Assembly (NCBI GenBank): GCA_964596705.1 | Contig: CAZQVG010000009.1 | Location: 1-17,574 of the forward strand | Origin: JABJPM01 sp964596705 | Lineage (GTDB): Archaea; Nanobdellota; Nanobdellia; SCGC-AAA011-G17; PNOQ01 | Direction: 5' to 3' | Length of the DNA stretch: 17,574 nt | Shown here: piece by piece, positions 1 through 7,002 of the stretch | How positions within the stretch are numbered: the first letter of the stretch is position 1 | How the letters are laid out: every line of letters begins with the position of its first letter | Translations under genes and position numbers: made by a program | Notes under the pieces: model-generated | Told to the model about the DNA's origin: nothing | The model's input: the letters and a program-made list of their open reading frames with translations, nothing else | The model's database searches: none

Positions 1-1288
1 ACTAAAAATTACTCTAGAAGATAAAAGAGATAACAAAAAAGAAACTTTTTATACAGAAGAAGGAATAATAGACTTTGTAAAATTTCTAAACCAAAATGCA
101 GAAACATTACATGAAGACATAATTTATTTTGACAAATCAGAAAATGACATTCAATTAGAAATAGCATTACAATATAATTCTGGATTTATAGAAAAATTAT
201 TTAGTTTTGTAAACAACATAAATACAATTGAAGGCGGAACACATGTTTCCGGATTTAAAACTGCATTAACTCGTGTTGTAAATGATTACATAAAAAAGAA
301 AAAACTAAATACAAGACTAACTGGAGAAGATCTAAAAGAAGGTTTAACCTGCATAATTTCAATAAAAGTTCCAGAACCACAATTTGAAGGCCAAACAAAA
401 ACAAAACTAGGAAATTTAAAAGTAAAAGGAATAGTAGACCACATAGTTACTGAACAACTAAGCGCATTCTTTGAAGAGAACCCAAAAACTGCAAAAGCAA
501 TAATTGACAAAGCAATTTTAGCTTCAAAAGCTCGTGAAGCAGCAAGAAAAGCAAGAGACTTAACAAGAAGAAAAACTGCTTTAGAATCTGGAAGTTTACC
601 AGGTAAGCTAGCAGACTGTCAAGAAAAAGATCCTGCAAAATCAGAATTATTTTTAGTAGAGGGAGATTCTGCTGGAGGATCAGCAAAGCAAGGACGTTCT
701 AGGGAATTCCAAGCAATTCTTCCATTGAGAGGAAAAATACTAAATGTTGAAAAAGCAAGCATTGACAAAATATTCAACAACAATGAAATCACAACAATGA
801 TCTCTGCAATTGGTTGTGGTGTAGGAGAAGAATTCAATTTAGAAAAGGCAAGATACCATAAAATAATAATAATGACTGATGCTGATGTAGATGGTTCTCA
901 CATTACTACGTTACTATTAACATTTTTTTACAGATATATGAAGCCATTAATCGAGTCAGGATACTTATATATAGCAAATCCTCCTCTATACAGGGTAAAA
1001 AAGGGAAAACAAATAATCTATTGTTATTCTGATGAAGAGCTAAAACAAATAACTAATTCAACAACAGAAAAATTATCAATACAACGTTACAAAGGTTTAG
1101 GTGAAATGAATCCAGAACAACTAAGGGAAACAACAATGGATCCAGAAAACAGAATATTAAAACAAGTAACAATTGAAGATGCAATCTTAGCAGATCAAAT
1201 ATTCAGCACTTTAATGGGAGAAAAAGTAGAACCTAGGCGTGAATTCATCCAAAAACATGCAAAGGAGGTTACAAATTTAGACATTTAA
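1..1288 (+). CDS. gyrB: DNA gyrase subunit B, 3' part (5' end outside window)
   Basis: GyrB is the ATPase and TOPRIM subunit of type IIA topoisomerase and, with GyrA, introduces negative supercoils. Reading from base 2, an uninterrupted frame of 428 residues ends at TAA 1286-1288. The N-terminal GHKL ATPase domain lies outside the window. What is visible starts near the transducer domain (IEGGTH, bases about 230-243; QTKTKLG loop with the ATP-sensing lysine, near 396-416). The TOPRIM domain follows: EGDSAGGSAKQGR with its catalytic Glu at 659-661, then the DxD Asp pair in MTDADVDGSH from 872. The C-terminal GyrA-binding tail has RYKGLGEMNPEQL and VEPRR. The TOPRIM region lacks the long insert of E. 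coli GyrB. The first long ATG frame, from 725, is internal and not a real start. The HAD gene begins one base after the stop, so co-transcription with gyrA is likely. Identification is certain; only the 5' end is missing. Confidence 0.97.
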   Translation, partial: LKITLEDKRDNKKETFYTEEGIIDFVKFLNQNAETLHEDIIYFDKSENDIQLEIALQYNSGFIEKLFSFVNNINTIEGGTHVSGFKTALTRVVNDYIKKKKLNTRLTGEDLKEGLTCIISIKVPEPQFEGQTKTKLGNLKVKGIVDHIVTEQLSAFFEENPKTAKAIIDKAILASKAREAARKARDLTRRKTALESGSLPGKLADCQEKDPAKSELFLVEGDSAGGSAKQGRSREFQAILPLRGKILNVEKASIDKIFNNNEITTMISAIGCGVGEEFNLEKARYHKIIIMTDADVDGSHITTLLLTFFYRYMKPLIESGYLYIANPPLYRVKKGKQIIYCYSDEELKQITNSTTEKLSIQRYKGLGEMNPEQLRETTMDPENRILKQVTIEDAILADQIFSTLMGEKVEPRREFIQKHAKEVTNLDI

Positions 1289-1289
1289 A

Positions 1290-1877
1290 ATGATAAAAGC
1301 AATAGTTTTTGATTTGGGTGGCGTAGTCTTCCATGGAGATTTCAATAATCAAGTAGATTACCTCTCTAAAAAATACAACATAACTCCAGAGTCTTACTTG
1401 AAAGTATTCAGAGAAGCCTGGGATAAAACAAAGGTGGGTGAATTAACGCAAGAGGAGTTTTATGATTACATCTCAAATGCATTAAAAATCTCTCCAGAGG
1501 ATATTAGAAAATCTCTCCTTAAAATAATTACAATTGATGAAAAAATGAGAGACCTCATAATCGCACTTTCTCAAAATTATAAAATTGGAATATTAACAAA
1601 TACTATTGAAGACTTATATAACAAACAACTAGAACTATGGGATTTTGAAGAGAATGCAGATGTAATAGCTAGTTTTAAGGAACATGTAGCAAAACCAGAT
1701 GAAAAAGCAATGGAATTAATATTGCAAAAATTAGGTGTGGAAAAAAACGAAATAATCTTTATAGACGATAAAAAAGAAACTGTAAAAAGATACTCAGAAC
1801 TCGGGATTACATCTATAAAATTCACTGGTTATGAACAATTACTAAAAAAACTAAAGGCAATGGAGATTGAAATATGA
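1290..1877 (+). CDS. HAD-superfamily phosphatase (YihX-like) inside the gyrase operon
   Basis: Probable small-molecule phosphatase of the haloacid dehalogenase superfamily, 195 residues, cytosolic (no signal peptide or membrane segment). Motif I is FDLGGV with nucleophile Asp8, motif II is ILTNT (101-105), motif III is Lys135 in AKPDE, and motif IV is FIDDKKET with Asp159/Asp160. The helical cap lies between motifs I and II (about residues 17-90). The pattern resembles the YihX sugar-phosphate phosphatases. The usual second Asp of motif I (DxD) is Gly10, as in other FDLGG/FDLGN members, so the general acid must differ or activity may be altered. The gene starts one base after gyrB and its last codons overlap gyrA by ATGA, so translation of the three genes is probably coupled. 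A GGAGG at 1264-1268 is 21 bases from the ATG, rather far, and no upstream in-frame start exists because of TAG at 1278. The substrate is unknown. Confidence 0.85.
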   Translation: MIKAIVFDLGGVVFHGDFNNQVDYLSKKYNITPESYLKVFREAWDKTKVGELTQEEFYDYISNALKISPEDIRKSLLKIITIDEKMRDLIIALSQNYKIGILTNTIEDLYNKQLELWDFEENADVIASFKEHVAKPDEKAMELILQKLGVEKNEIIFIDDKKETVKRYSELGITSIKFTGYEQLLKKLKAMEIEI

Positions 1878-4276
1878 CTGAAACTATAAAATCAATAAAT
1901 ATTGAACGTGAGATGAAAGAATCTTACTTAAATTATGCTATGTCAGTTATAGTTGGAAGGGCATTGCCAGATGTTAATGATGGCCTAAAGCCAGTACATA
2001 GAAGAATTTTATATGCTATGCATCAAATGGGTATGTTACACAATAAACCTTTCAAAAAATCTGCTAGGATTGTGGGAGAAGTTCTTGGTAAATATCATCC
2101 TCATGGAGATGTTGCAGTTTATGATTCTTTAGTAAGAATGGCTCAGGAGTTTTCATTGAGATATCCAATAATTAAAGGTCAAGGAAATTTTGGTTCTATT
2201 GATGGGGATTCAGCGGCTGCAATGAGGTACACAGAAGCAAAACTTTCTAAGATTGCAGAAGAATTACTAAAAGATATTGAAAAAGAAACTGTAGAATTTG
2301 TTCCAAACTTTGATGATAGTTTAAAAGAACCTTTAGTTCTTCCATCTAAATTACCTAATTTACTAATTAATGGTTCTTCAGGAATTGCAGTTGGTATGGC
2401 AACAAATATTCCTCCGCATAACTTAAAAGAAATTGCTGATGCGATAATAAATCAAATAGACAATCCAAATATAACTGTTCAAGAGCTTTTAGAAACTGTT
2501 AAAGGTCCAGATTTTCCAACCGGTGGCCAAATTCTTGGCAGATCAGGGATAAGGAAAGCATACGAAACTGGAATAGGTACAATAAGATTAAGAGGAGTTT
2601 CAGAAATTCAAGATAGAAAAATAATAATCACAGAAATTCCCTATCAAGTAAATAAAACATCTTTAATAGAATCAATCGCAAATCTTGTAAAAAATAAGAG
2701 GATCGAAGGTATTTCAGACATAAGAGATGAATCTGATAGAAAAGGTATGCGCATAGTGATATTGCTAAAAAAAGATTCAAATCCAGAATTAATTCTAAAT
2801 CAACTTTACAGACATACACAATTAGAAACAACATTCGGGATAAGAAATCTTGCCCTTGTTAATCACCAACCAAAAATCCTATCTTTGAAGGAATTAATTT
2901 CTAATTTTATAAACCATAGAAAAACAATCATAATTAGAAGAACAAAATATGACTTAAATAAAGCAGAAAAAAGAGCACATATTCTATTAGGTCTAAAAAA
3001 AGCTCTAGAAAACATAGATGCTGTTGTTAAAATAATAAAAGAAAGCGATAATGCAGAATTTGCAAAACAAAGTTTAATTAAAACATTTGACTTTTCAGAA
3101 GAGCAAGCACTAGCAATCTTAGATATGAAATTACAGAAATTGACTTCTTTAGAAACAACCAAAATAAAACAAGAATATGAAGACTTACTAAACTTAATAA
3201 AAGAATTAAAAGAGATCCTTGCTAGTGAATCTAAAATATATTCTATAATAAAAGATGAATTAAATGAATTAAAAAAGAATTATGCAGATGAAAGAAAAAC
3301 AAGAATAATTGATGTTGAAGAAGAAATACAAGATGAAGATTTAATAAAGAATGAAAACGTTGTTGTTACAATTACTCATAAAGGGTATGTAAAACGTTTG
3401 CCAGTCGATGTTTACAAAAGCCAAAATCGTGGAGGCAAAGGAATAAAAGCTGCTGGAACAAGAGAAGAAGACTTTGTAGAAGATATATTCACAACTAACA
3501 CTCATAACTATTTAATGTTTTTCTCAAATAAAGGAAAAGTTTACTGGTCAAAAGCTTATTCCATTCCAGAGGCATCAAGATATGCTAAAGGAACAAATCT
3601 AGTCAATCTATTAAGATTAGATAAAGATGAAAGAATAAAAGCTATAATTCCAGTTTCTGAATTTAAAGAATCCTATTATCTTAATATGGTCACAAAAAAT
3701 GGATTAATTAAAAAAACATCATTAAAAGAATATTCTAGGCCAAGAAAGGGCGGAATAATAGCGATAAATCTACGTGACAATGATTCCCTTATTGATGTAA
3801 TCTTAACAAAAGATGGCGAAGAACTAATTATTGCCACTAAAAAAGGTATGGCAGTAAGATTCAGTGAAACACAAGTCCGACCAGTTGGAAGAAATTCAAT
3901 GGGGGTAAGAGCAATAAGACTCTCTTCTGGAGACGAAGTTGTTGGAGTAGATATAGCAAAGGATACCATTCTTACAATTACAGAAAATGGTTACGGAAAA
4001 AGAACTAAAATAGATGATTACAGATTAATCAATCGAGGTGGCAAAGGCGTAATAAACATAAAAACAACTGAACGTAATGGCTATGTTATTGGAATAAAAT
4101 CTGTAACTGATAATGATGAGATAATGCTTGTAACAAAAAACGGAATTTTAATTAGAACTCAAACATCTAATATCTCAATAATTGGAAGAAACACTCAAGG
4201 CGTAAGATTAATGAGGCTTAACCCTGGAGATAAATTAATCTCAGTTGCAAAAATTTTAGAAAAAGATCTAAACTAA
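1874..4276 (+). CDS. gyrA: DNA gyrase subunit A
   Basis: GyrA is the DNA-cleaving and wrapping subunit of gyrase, 800 residues (E. coli 875; the shorter length fits a missing acidic tail). The winged-helix breakage-reunion domain is at the N-terminus, with the catalytic Arg118-Tyr119 pair in AMRYTEAKL. The quinolone-determining segment KYHPHGD is followed by Val80, where E. coli has Ser83, and by Asp84 (E. coli Asp87). The coiled-coil and tower region covers about residues 340-480. The C-terminal beta-pinwheel contains a GyrA box, QNRGGKG (517-523), and a second, degenerate copy, INRGGKG (719-725). The box supports true gyrase rather than topoisomerase IV. The start overlaps the HAD stop (ATGA), with GGAG at 1862-1865 eight bases upstream. 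The last 9 bases overlap the end of the convergent gene at 4268-4708. The archaeal context implies old acquisition from bacteria; base composition matches the neighbours. Confidence 0.97.
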   Translation: MTETIKSINIEREMKESYLNYAMSVIVGRALPDVNDGLKPVHRRILYAMHQMGMLHNKPFKKSARIVGEVLGKYHPHGDVAVYDSLVRMAQEFSLRYPIIKGQGNFGSIDGDSAAAMRYTEAKLSKIAEELLKDIEKETVEFVPNFDDSLKEPLVLPSKLPNLLINGSSGIAVGMATNIPPHNLKEIADAIINQIDNPNITVQELLETVKGPDFPTGGQILGRSGIRKAYETGIGTIRLRGVSEIQDRKIIITEIPYQVNKTSLIESIANLVKNKRIEGISDIRDESDRKGMRIVILLKKDSNPELILNQLYRHTQLETTFGIRNLALVNHQPKILSLKELISNFINHRKTIIIRRTKYDLNKAEKRAHILLGLKKALENIDAVVKIIKESDNAEFAKQSLIKTFDFSEEQALAILDMKLQKLTSLETTKIKQEYEDLLNLIKELKEILASESKIYSIIKDELNELKKNYADERKTRIIDVEEEIQDEDLIKNENVVVTITHKGYVKRLPVDVYKSQNRGGKGIKAAGTREEDFVEDIFTTNTHNYLMFFSNKGKVYWSKAYSIPEASRYAKGTNLVNLLRLDKDERIKAIIPVSEFKESYYLNMVTKNGLIKKTSLKEYSRPRKGGIIAINLRDNDSLIDVILTKDGEELIIATKKGMAVRFSETQVRPVGRNSMGVRAIRLSSGDEVVGVDIAKDTILTITENGYGKRTKIDDYRLINRGGKGVINIKTTERNGYVIGIKSVTDNDEIMLVTKNGILIRTQTSNISIIGRNTQGVRLMRLNPGDKLISVAKILEKDLN

Positions 4277-4708
4277 TCTTTCTGAATCTTCCATTATATC
4301 AGTATATCTTCTTAATAAGTAAATAGCCTCATCCAAATTATCAAATTCAAACAGAATATTAGTAACATATTTTTCTTCAAATTGTTGCTCATTGCTATTC
4401 AACACTATGCCTTCTAATCCGTCTTCCTGGATTATTCTTTCAAGAATATCCTTCCACATATCACTCTTTATACTAACAATATGATCTTCCCCATCAACAC
4501 CAACCCCATATATTGAGATATTTCTTTTTTTAAATAGATAGGTCACTAATTTTCTAAAATTAGGGTCATCTATTCTATTTTTTCTTAACTTTAACTCATC
4601 TGGCAATTCAACCATTGGATTATAGGACTTAAATAAACTAATAGTAATAGCATCTCTCAAATAACTATCAAAAATAGAAATCGGATCATAGTCATCAATG
4701 CTTTCCAT
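4268..4708 (-). CDS. Hypothetical protein, 146 residues, acidic
   Basis: I do not recognise this protein. It is acidic, soluble-looking, and has no signal peptide, transmembrane segment, cysteine cluster or recognisable nucleotide-binding motif. Two parts look like small alpha/beta units: about residues 65-105, with ISIYGVGVDGEDHIVSI, and 110-140, ending in LDEAIYLLRRYTD. It is the last gene of the minus-strand block, 50 bases after aIF2-gamma. It probably has its own promoter: a TATA-like CTTATAAA (minus strand) at 4733-4740 is about 28 bases from the ATG. Its stop codon TAG (4268-4270) lies inside the last codons of convergent gyrA, so the two genes overlap tail to tail by 9 bases. Codon usage resembles its neighbours, so a real gene is likely, but no function can be given. 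Confidence 0.7.
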   Translation of the reverse strand: MESIDDYDPISIFDSYLRDAITISLFKSYNPMVELPDELKLRKNRIDDPNFRKLVTYLFKKRNISIYGVGVDGEDHIVSIKSDMWKDILERIIQEDGLEGIVLNSNEQQFEEKYVTNILFEFDNLDEAIYLLRRYTDIMEDSERLV

Positions 4709-4758
4709 TATATTTTTGGAAAATATCTATCATTTATAAGATTTATTGCACTCAAAAA

Positions 4759-6015
4759 TTATTCTTCTAAATTCCCATATCCAATTAGTCTCCACCTGGC
4801 TCCAACCATCCTTGAAATGGTAACTCTATCTCCTTCTGAAGCACAAACGGGTTTTTTTAATTTAACTTTAATCATATCCTTACTTAGCTCAACTACAAAC
4901 CCAACAGTCGCAGTGGCATTAACATTGAGCATTAATGTTTCTCTCTTTTTTATTGGCTCAACAACCAAATCATCTTTAGCACCAACAACTCTTTCTAATA
5001 GATTTGGTTTAAATTTTAATTCTTCCCAAACTTTAGGCATATGTCCGGGTAAACCAACAACATTCCCAACTAAACTATCGGATTTAACAATTGAGGGATC
5101 TAATTTTGTTAATATTGCTGCTGAACCTCCAGGAGTTATTTCTTTAACATTTATCTCTCCAGTTACTAAACCTACTATTTCAGATAAAATAGGCTCCCAT
5201 AAAACTTTTCCTTCTTTTTCCTTTTTTAATCCAGGCCTTATCTCGATTGGCTCTCCAACTTTTAATACCCCTCTAGCCATAGCACCACCCAATACTCCGC
5301 CATTTAGATTCTTTATTAATGTACCCGGTTTATTAATATCAAAAGATCTTGCAATATAAAACAAAGGATCTGCATTTTTATCCCTTTCAGGAGTCTTGAA
5401 ATTTTCTTGTATAGCTTCAATTAAAACATCAATATTCACATTATGTTGGGCAGAAATTGGAATTATTGGTGCATTCTCAGCAATAGTTCCTTTTAAAAAT
5501 TCTTTAATTTGTTTATAATTTTCTAATAATTTTTCTTTACTTACTAAATCAATTTTATTCTGAACTACAATTATGTTTTTTACACCAATTATTTCTAATG
5601 CCATCAAGTGTTCTCTTGTTTGAGGCTGAGGACAGTCTTCATTTGCAGAAACTAATAACAAAGCAGCATCAATAATTGCAGCTCCTGACAACATTGTTGC
5701 CATTAAAGTTTCGTGACCAGGAGCATCAATAAAAGAAACTTTTCTTAGGGGAACACATTCAGAACCGCAATTTTTACATTTTAAGGTTGGTTGATAAGCA
5801 TCAGATCCTTTACATTTAGGACACTTATAAAATACTGCGTCAGCATATCCTAATCTAATTGTAATTCCCCTCTTTAACTCCTCAGAATGTACATCTGTCC
5901 ACTTGCCAGACAATGCTTGTGTTAAAGTGGTTTTTCCATGATCTACATGCCCAACTAAACCAATACTGATTTCAGGCACCAATTCAGCAGCAGGATCTTT
6001 TTTTGTTTTTACCAT
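4759..6015 (-). CDS. eif2g: Translation initiation factor aIF2 subunit gamma
   Basis: GTPase core subunit of archaeal initiation factor 2, which delivers initiator Met-tRNA to the small ribosomal subunit. Length 418 residues, normal for the family. The G domain shows G1 GHVDHGKT (22-29), the switch I region with RGITIRLGYAD, the gamma-specific zinc knuckle (Cys65-x2-Cys68, Cys80-x2-Cys83), G3 DAPGH (97-101), G4 NKID (153-156) and G5 SAQ (188-190). Two beta-barrel domains follow; the C-terminus ends in ARWRLIGYGNLEE. The zinc knuckle and C-terminal pattern separate it from EF-Tu and SelB. The gene follows S6e and a cysteine-peptidase-like gene on the same strand. It has its own TATA box (6040-6047) about 28 bases upstream of the ATG, indicating a leaderless or nearly leaderless transcript. 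Neither the alpha nor the beta subunit is encoded in the window. Confidence 0.97.
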   Translation of the reverse strand: MVKTKKDPAAELVPEISIGLVGHVDHGKTTLTQALSGKWTDVHSEELKRGITIRLGYADAVFYKCPKCKGSDAYQPTLKCKNCGSECVPLRKVSFIDAPGHETLMATMLSGAAIIDAALLLVSANEDCPQPQTREHLMALEIIGVKNIIVVQNKIDLVSKEKLLENYKQIKEFLKGTIAENAPIIPISAQHNVNIDVLIEAIQENFKTPERDKNADPLFYIARSFDINKPGTLIKNLNGGVLGGAMARGVLKVGEPIEIRPGLKKEKEGKVLWEPILSEIVGLVTGEINVKEITPGGSAAILTKLDPSIVKSDSLVGNVVGLPGHMPKVWEELKFKPNLLERVVGAKDDLVVEPIKKRETLMLNVNATATVGFVVELSKDMIKVKLKKPVCASEGDRVTISRMVGARWRLIGYGNLEE

Positions 6016-6039
6016 CTTTAAAATATAACCTTAAAATTG

Positions 6040-6047
6040 TTTATAAA
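6040..6047 (-). promoter_or_regulatory. TATA box of the aIF2-gamma gene
   Basis: TTTATAAA with its centre about 28 bases from the ATG (6015), which would start transcription at or next to the start codon. No Shine-Dalgarno sequence lies between. This implies aIF2-gamma can be expressed independently of the S6e promoter. Confidence 0.6.
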
Positions 6048-6066
6048 TCTACCCATTATAAATCGT

Positions 6067-6507
6067 TTATATTTGTTTCGTATTTTTCTCTCTAAAAAAT
6101 TTTACTTTATTCCCATAATAAGTAGGCACCAAATTTAAATCATGTCTAAAAACATGCCCATAACCCCATTTGGAAACAACTTTTTCCCCATCGTAAATTC
6201 CAACATGAAACCATCCATCTGGATAACCTAAATACTCTCCAGTATAAACAACAATATCTCCTTCTTTTGGATTTTCAACTTCTTCAAAAGAACCGTCATT
6301 GTCCAAAAAACCATTTCTTAATAAACCTCTAATCTTGTCACCCAAAGCATATCTGGCGCAAGTATATACTCTTTTTTTATCTTCTTCAATATTTCTTCTT
6401 TCAACAATCTCTATATCACCAACAATTTCACATACTTTATCAAACTCAGACTTATCTAAAAATAATTTATCCAATAGACTCCTTTCTTTCAAATTTAAAA
6501 GTTCCAT
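6067..6507 (-). CDS. Small NlpC/P60- or papain-like cysteine peptidase-fold protein (tentative)
   Basis: 146 residues, cytosolic (no signal peptide). The pattern suggests a papain-like fold: a candidate nucleophile Cys50 in TCARYAL at the start of a helix, then KEGDIVVYTGEY (81-92), a candidate catalytic His101 in WFHVGIYDG, and SKWGYGHVFRHDLNLVP (112-128) with His118 and His122, ending in an YGNKVKFFR strand. The HVGIYDG strand and the Cys-His-His order resemble NlpC/P60 and related families, but the usual DCSG signature is absent, so catalysis is not assured. It starts 8 bases after the S6e stop and is probably co-transcribed with S6e, with aIF2-gamma downstream. That location suggests a constitutively expressed housekeeping role rather than a wall-lytic one, although no target can be named. 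The fold call is inference from motifs only. Confidence 0.5.
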   Translation of the reverse strand: MELLNLKERSLLDKLFLDKSEFDKVCEIVGDIEIVERRNIEEDKKRVYTCARYALGDKIRGLLRNGFLDNDGSFEEVENPKEGDIVVYTGEYLGYPDGWFHVGIYDGEKVVSKWGYGHVFRHDLNLVPTYYGNKVKFFREKNTKQI

Positions 6508-6515
6508 AGAAAAAA

Positions 6516-6941
6516 TTATTCTTCTTTCTTTTCTTCTTCAGCTTTTTCTTCACTATTCTCTTCTGTTTTCTCTTCCTCTTTCACTAAACCTAAAGCTTTC
6601 TCTACATCATCTTTTCCATATTTAACGATTTTCAGATTAAGCTGATTGATTGTTTCGTCTATAACATTTCCATGAACAGTTTTTCTTTGCTTTACACCCT
6701 TATCTTTTGGTCTTGCACCAACTCCAGAAATAACCAATGGTTTTTTTCTACCAGCGCCACTAAGATCGCCTCTCATAGCAAATCCATCTTTATCTGATCC
6801 GCCAGTAATCTCTAATTCATAACCATTCATTCCAATAAAACTTCCATCTACTTTGTCTCCAATTTTTTTACCCATATATATCTGAGCATCTCCTTCTTTC
6901 TTGTAACTTTTCCCTGTTTTTGGATCATTTATAACGAACAT
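6516..6941 (-). CDS. rps6e: Small-subunit ribosomal protein S6e (eS6)
   Basis: Archaeal/eukaryotic-type 30S ribosomal protein eS6, 141 residues. Family hallmarks are FVINDPKTGKSY at the N-terminus, the GYELEITGGSDKDGFAMRGD segment (about 40-59) and QRKTVHGN (about 85-92). The last 20-25 residues are a Glu/Lys-rich low-complexity tail not needed for the fold. There is a good Shine-Dalgarno (AGGTGA, plus-strand bases 6949-6954) seven bases before the ATG, and a TATA-like TTTTAAAA about 48 bases upstream, so the mRNA should have a leader of roughly 20 bases. It lies 61 bases after infB and 8 bases before the cysteine-peptidase-like gene. S6e next to aIF2-gamma is a common archaeal arrangement; here one gene intervenes. 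Confidence 0.95.
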   Translation of the reverse strand: MFVINDPKTGKSYKKEGDAQIYMGKKIGDKVDGSFIGMNGYELEITGGSDKDGFAMRGDLSGAGRKKPLVISGVGARPKDKGVKQRKTVHGNVIDETINQLNLKIVKYGKDDVEKALGLVKEEEKTEENSEEKAEEEKKEE

Positions 6942-6948
6942 TTTTCAT

Positions 6949-6994
6949 TCACCTAAATATTACTAGATTTTGAGACAATATTGATTTTAAAAAG
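6949..6994 (-). promoter_or_regulatory. S6e promoter and Shine-Dalgarno
   Basis: On the minus strand a TATA-like element (6985-6994, centre about 48 bases from the ATG) is followed by AGGTGA (6949-6954) with 7-base spacing to the start. This is a leadered promoter, unlike the leaderless ones of aIF2-gamma or lysS. Confidence 0.55.
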
Positions 6995-7002
6995 CTTTCT
7001 AT

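Noticed and set aside
725..1288. A gyrB reading frame starting at ATG 725
   Set aside because: The same frame is open without interruption back to base 2 and contains further GyrB sequence, including the catalytic EGDSAGG motif before 725. The ATG is an internal Met.
4817..5359. 180-residue open frame on the plus strand
   Set aside because: It is antisense to aIF2-gamma in a highly conserved region, has unusual Ser/Thr/Pro-rich composition and no promoter or ribosome-binding site.
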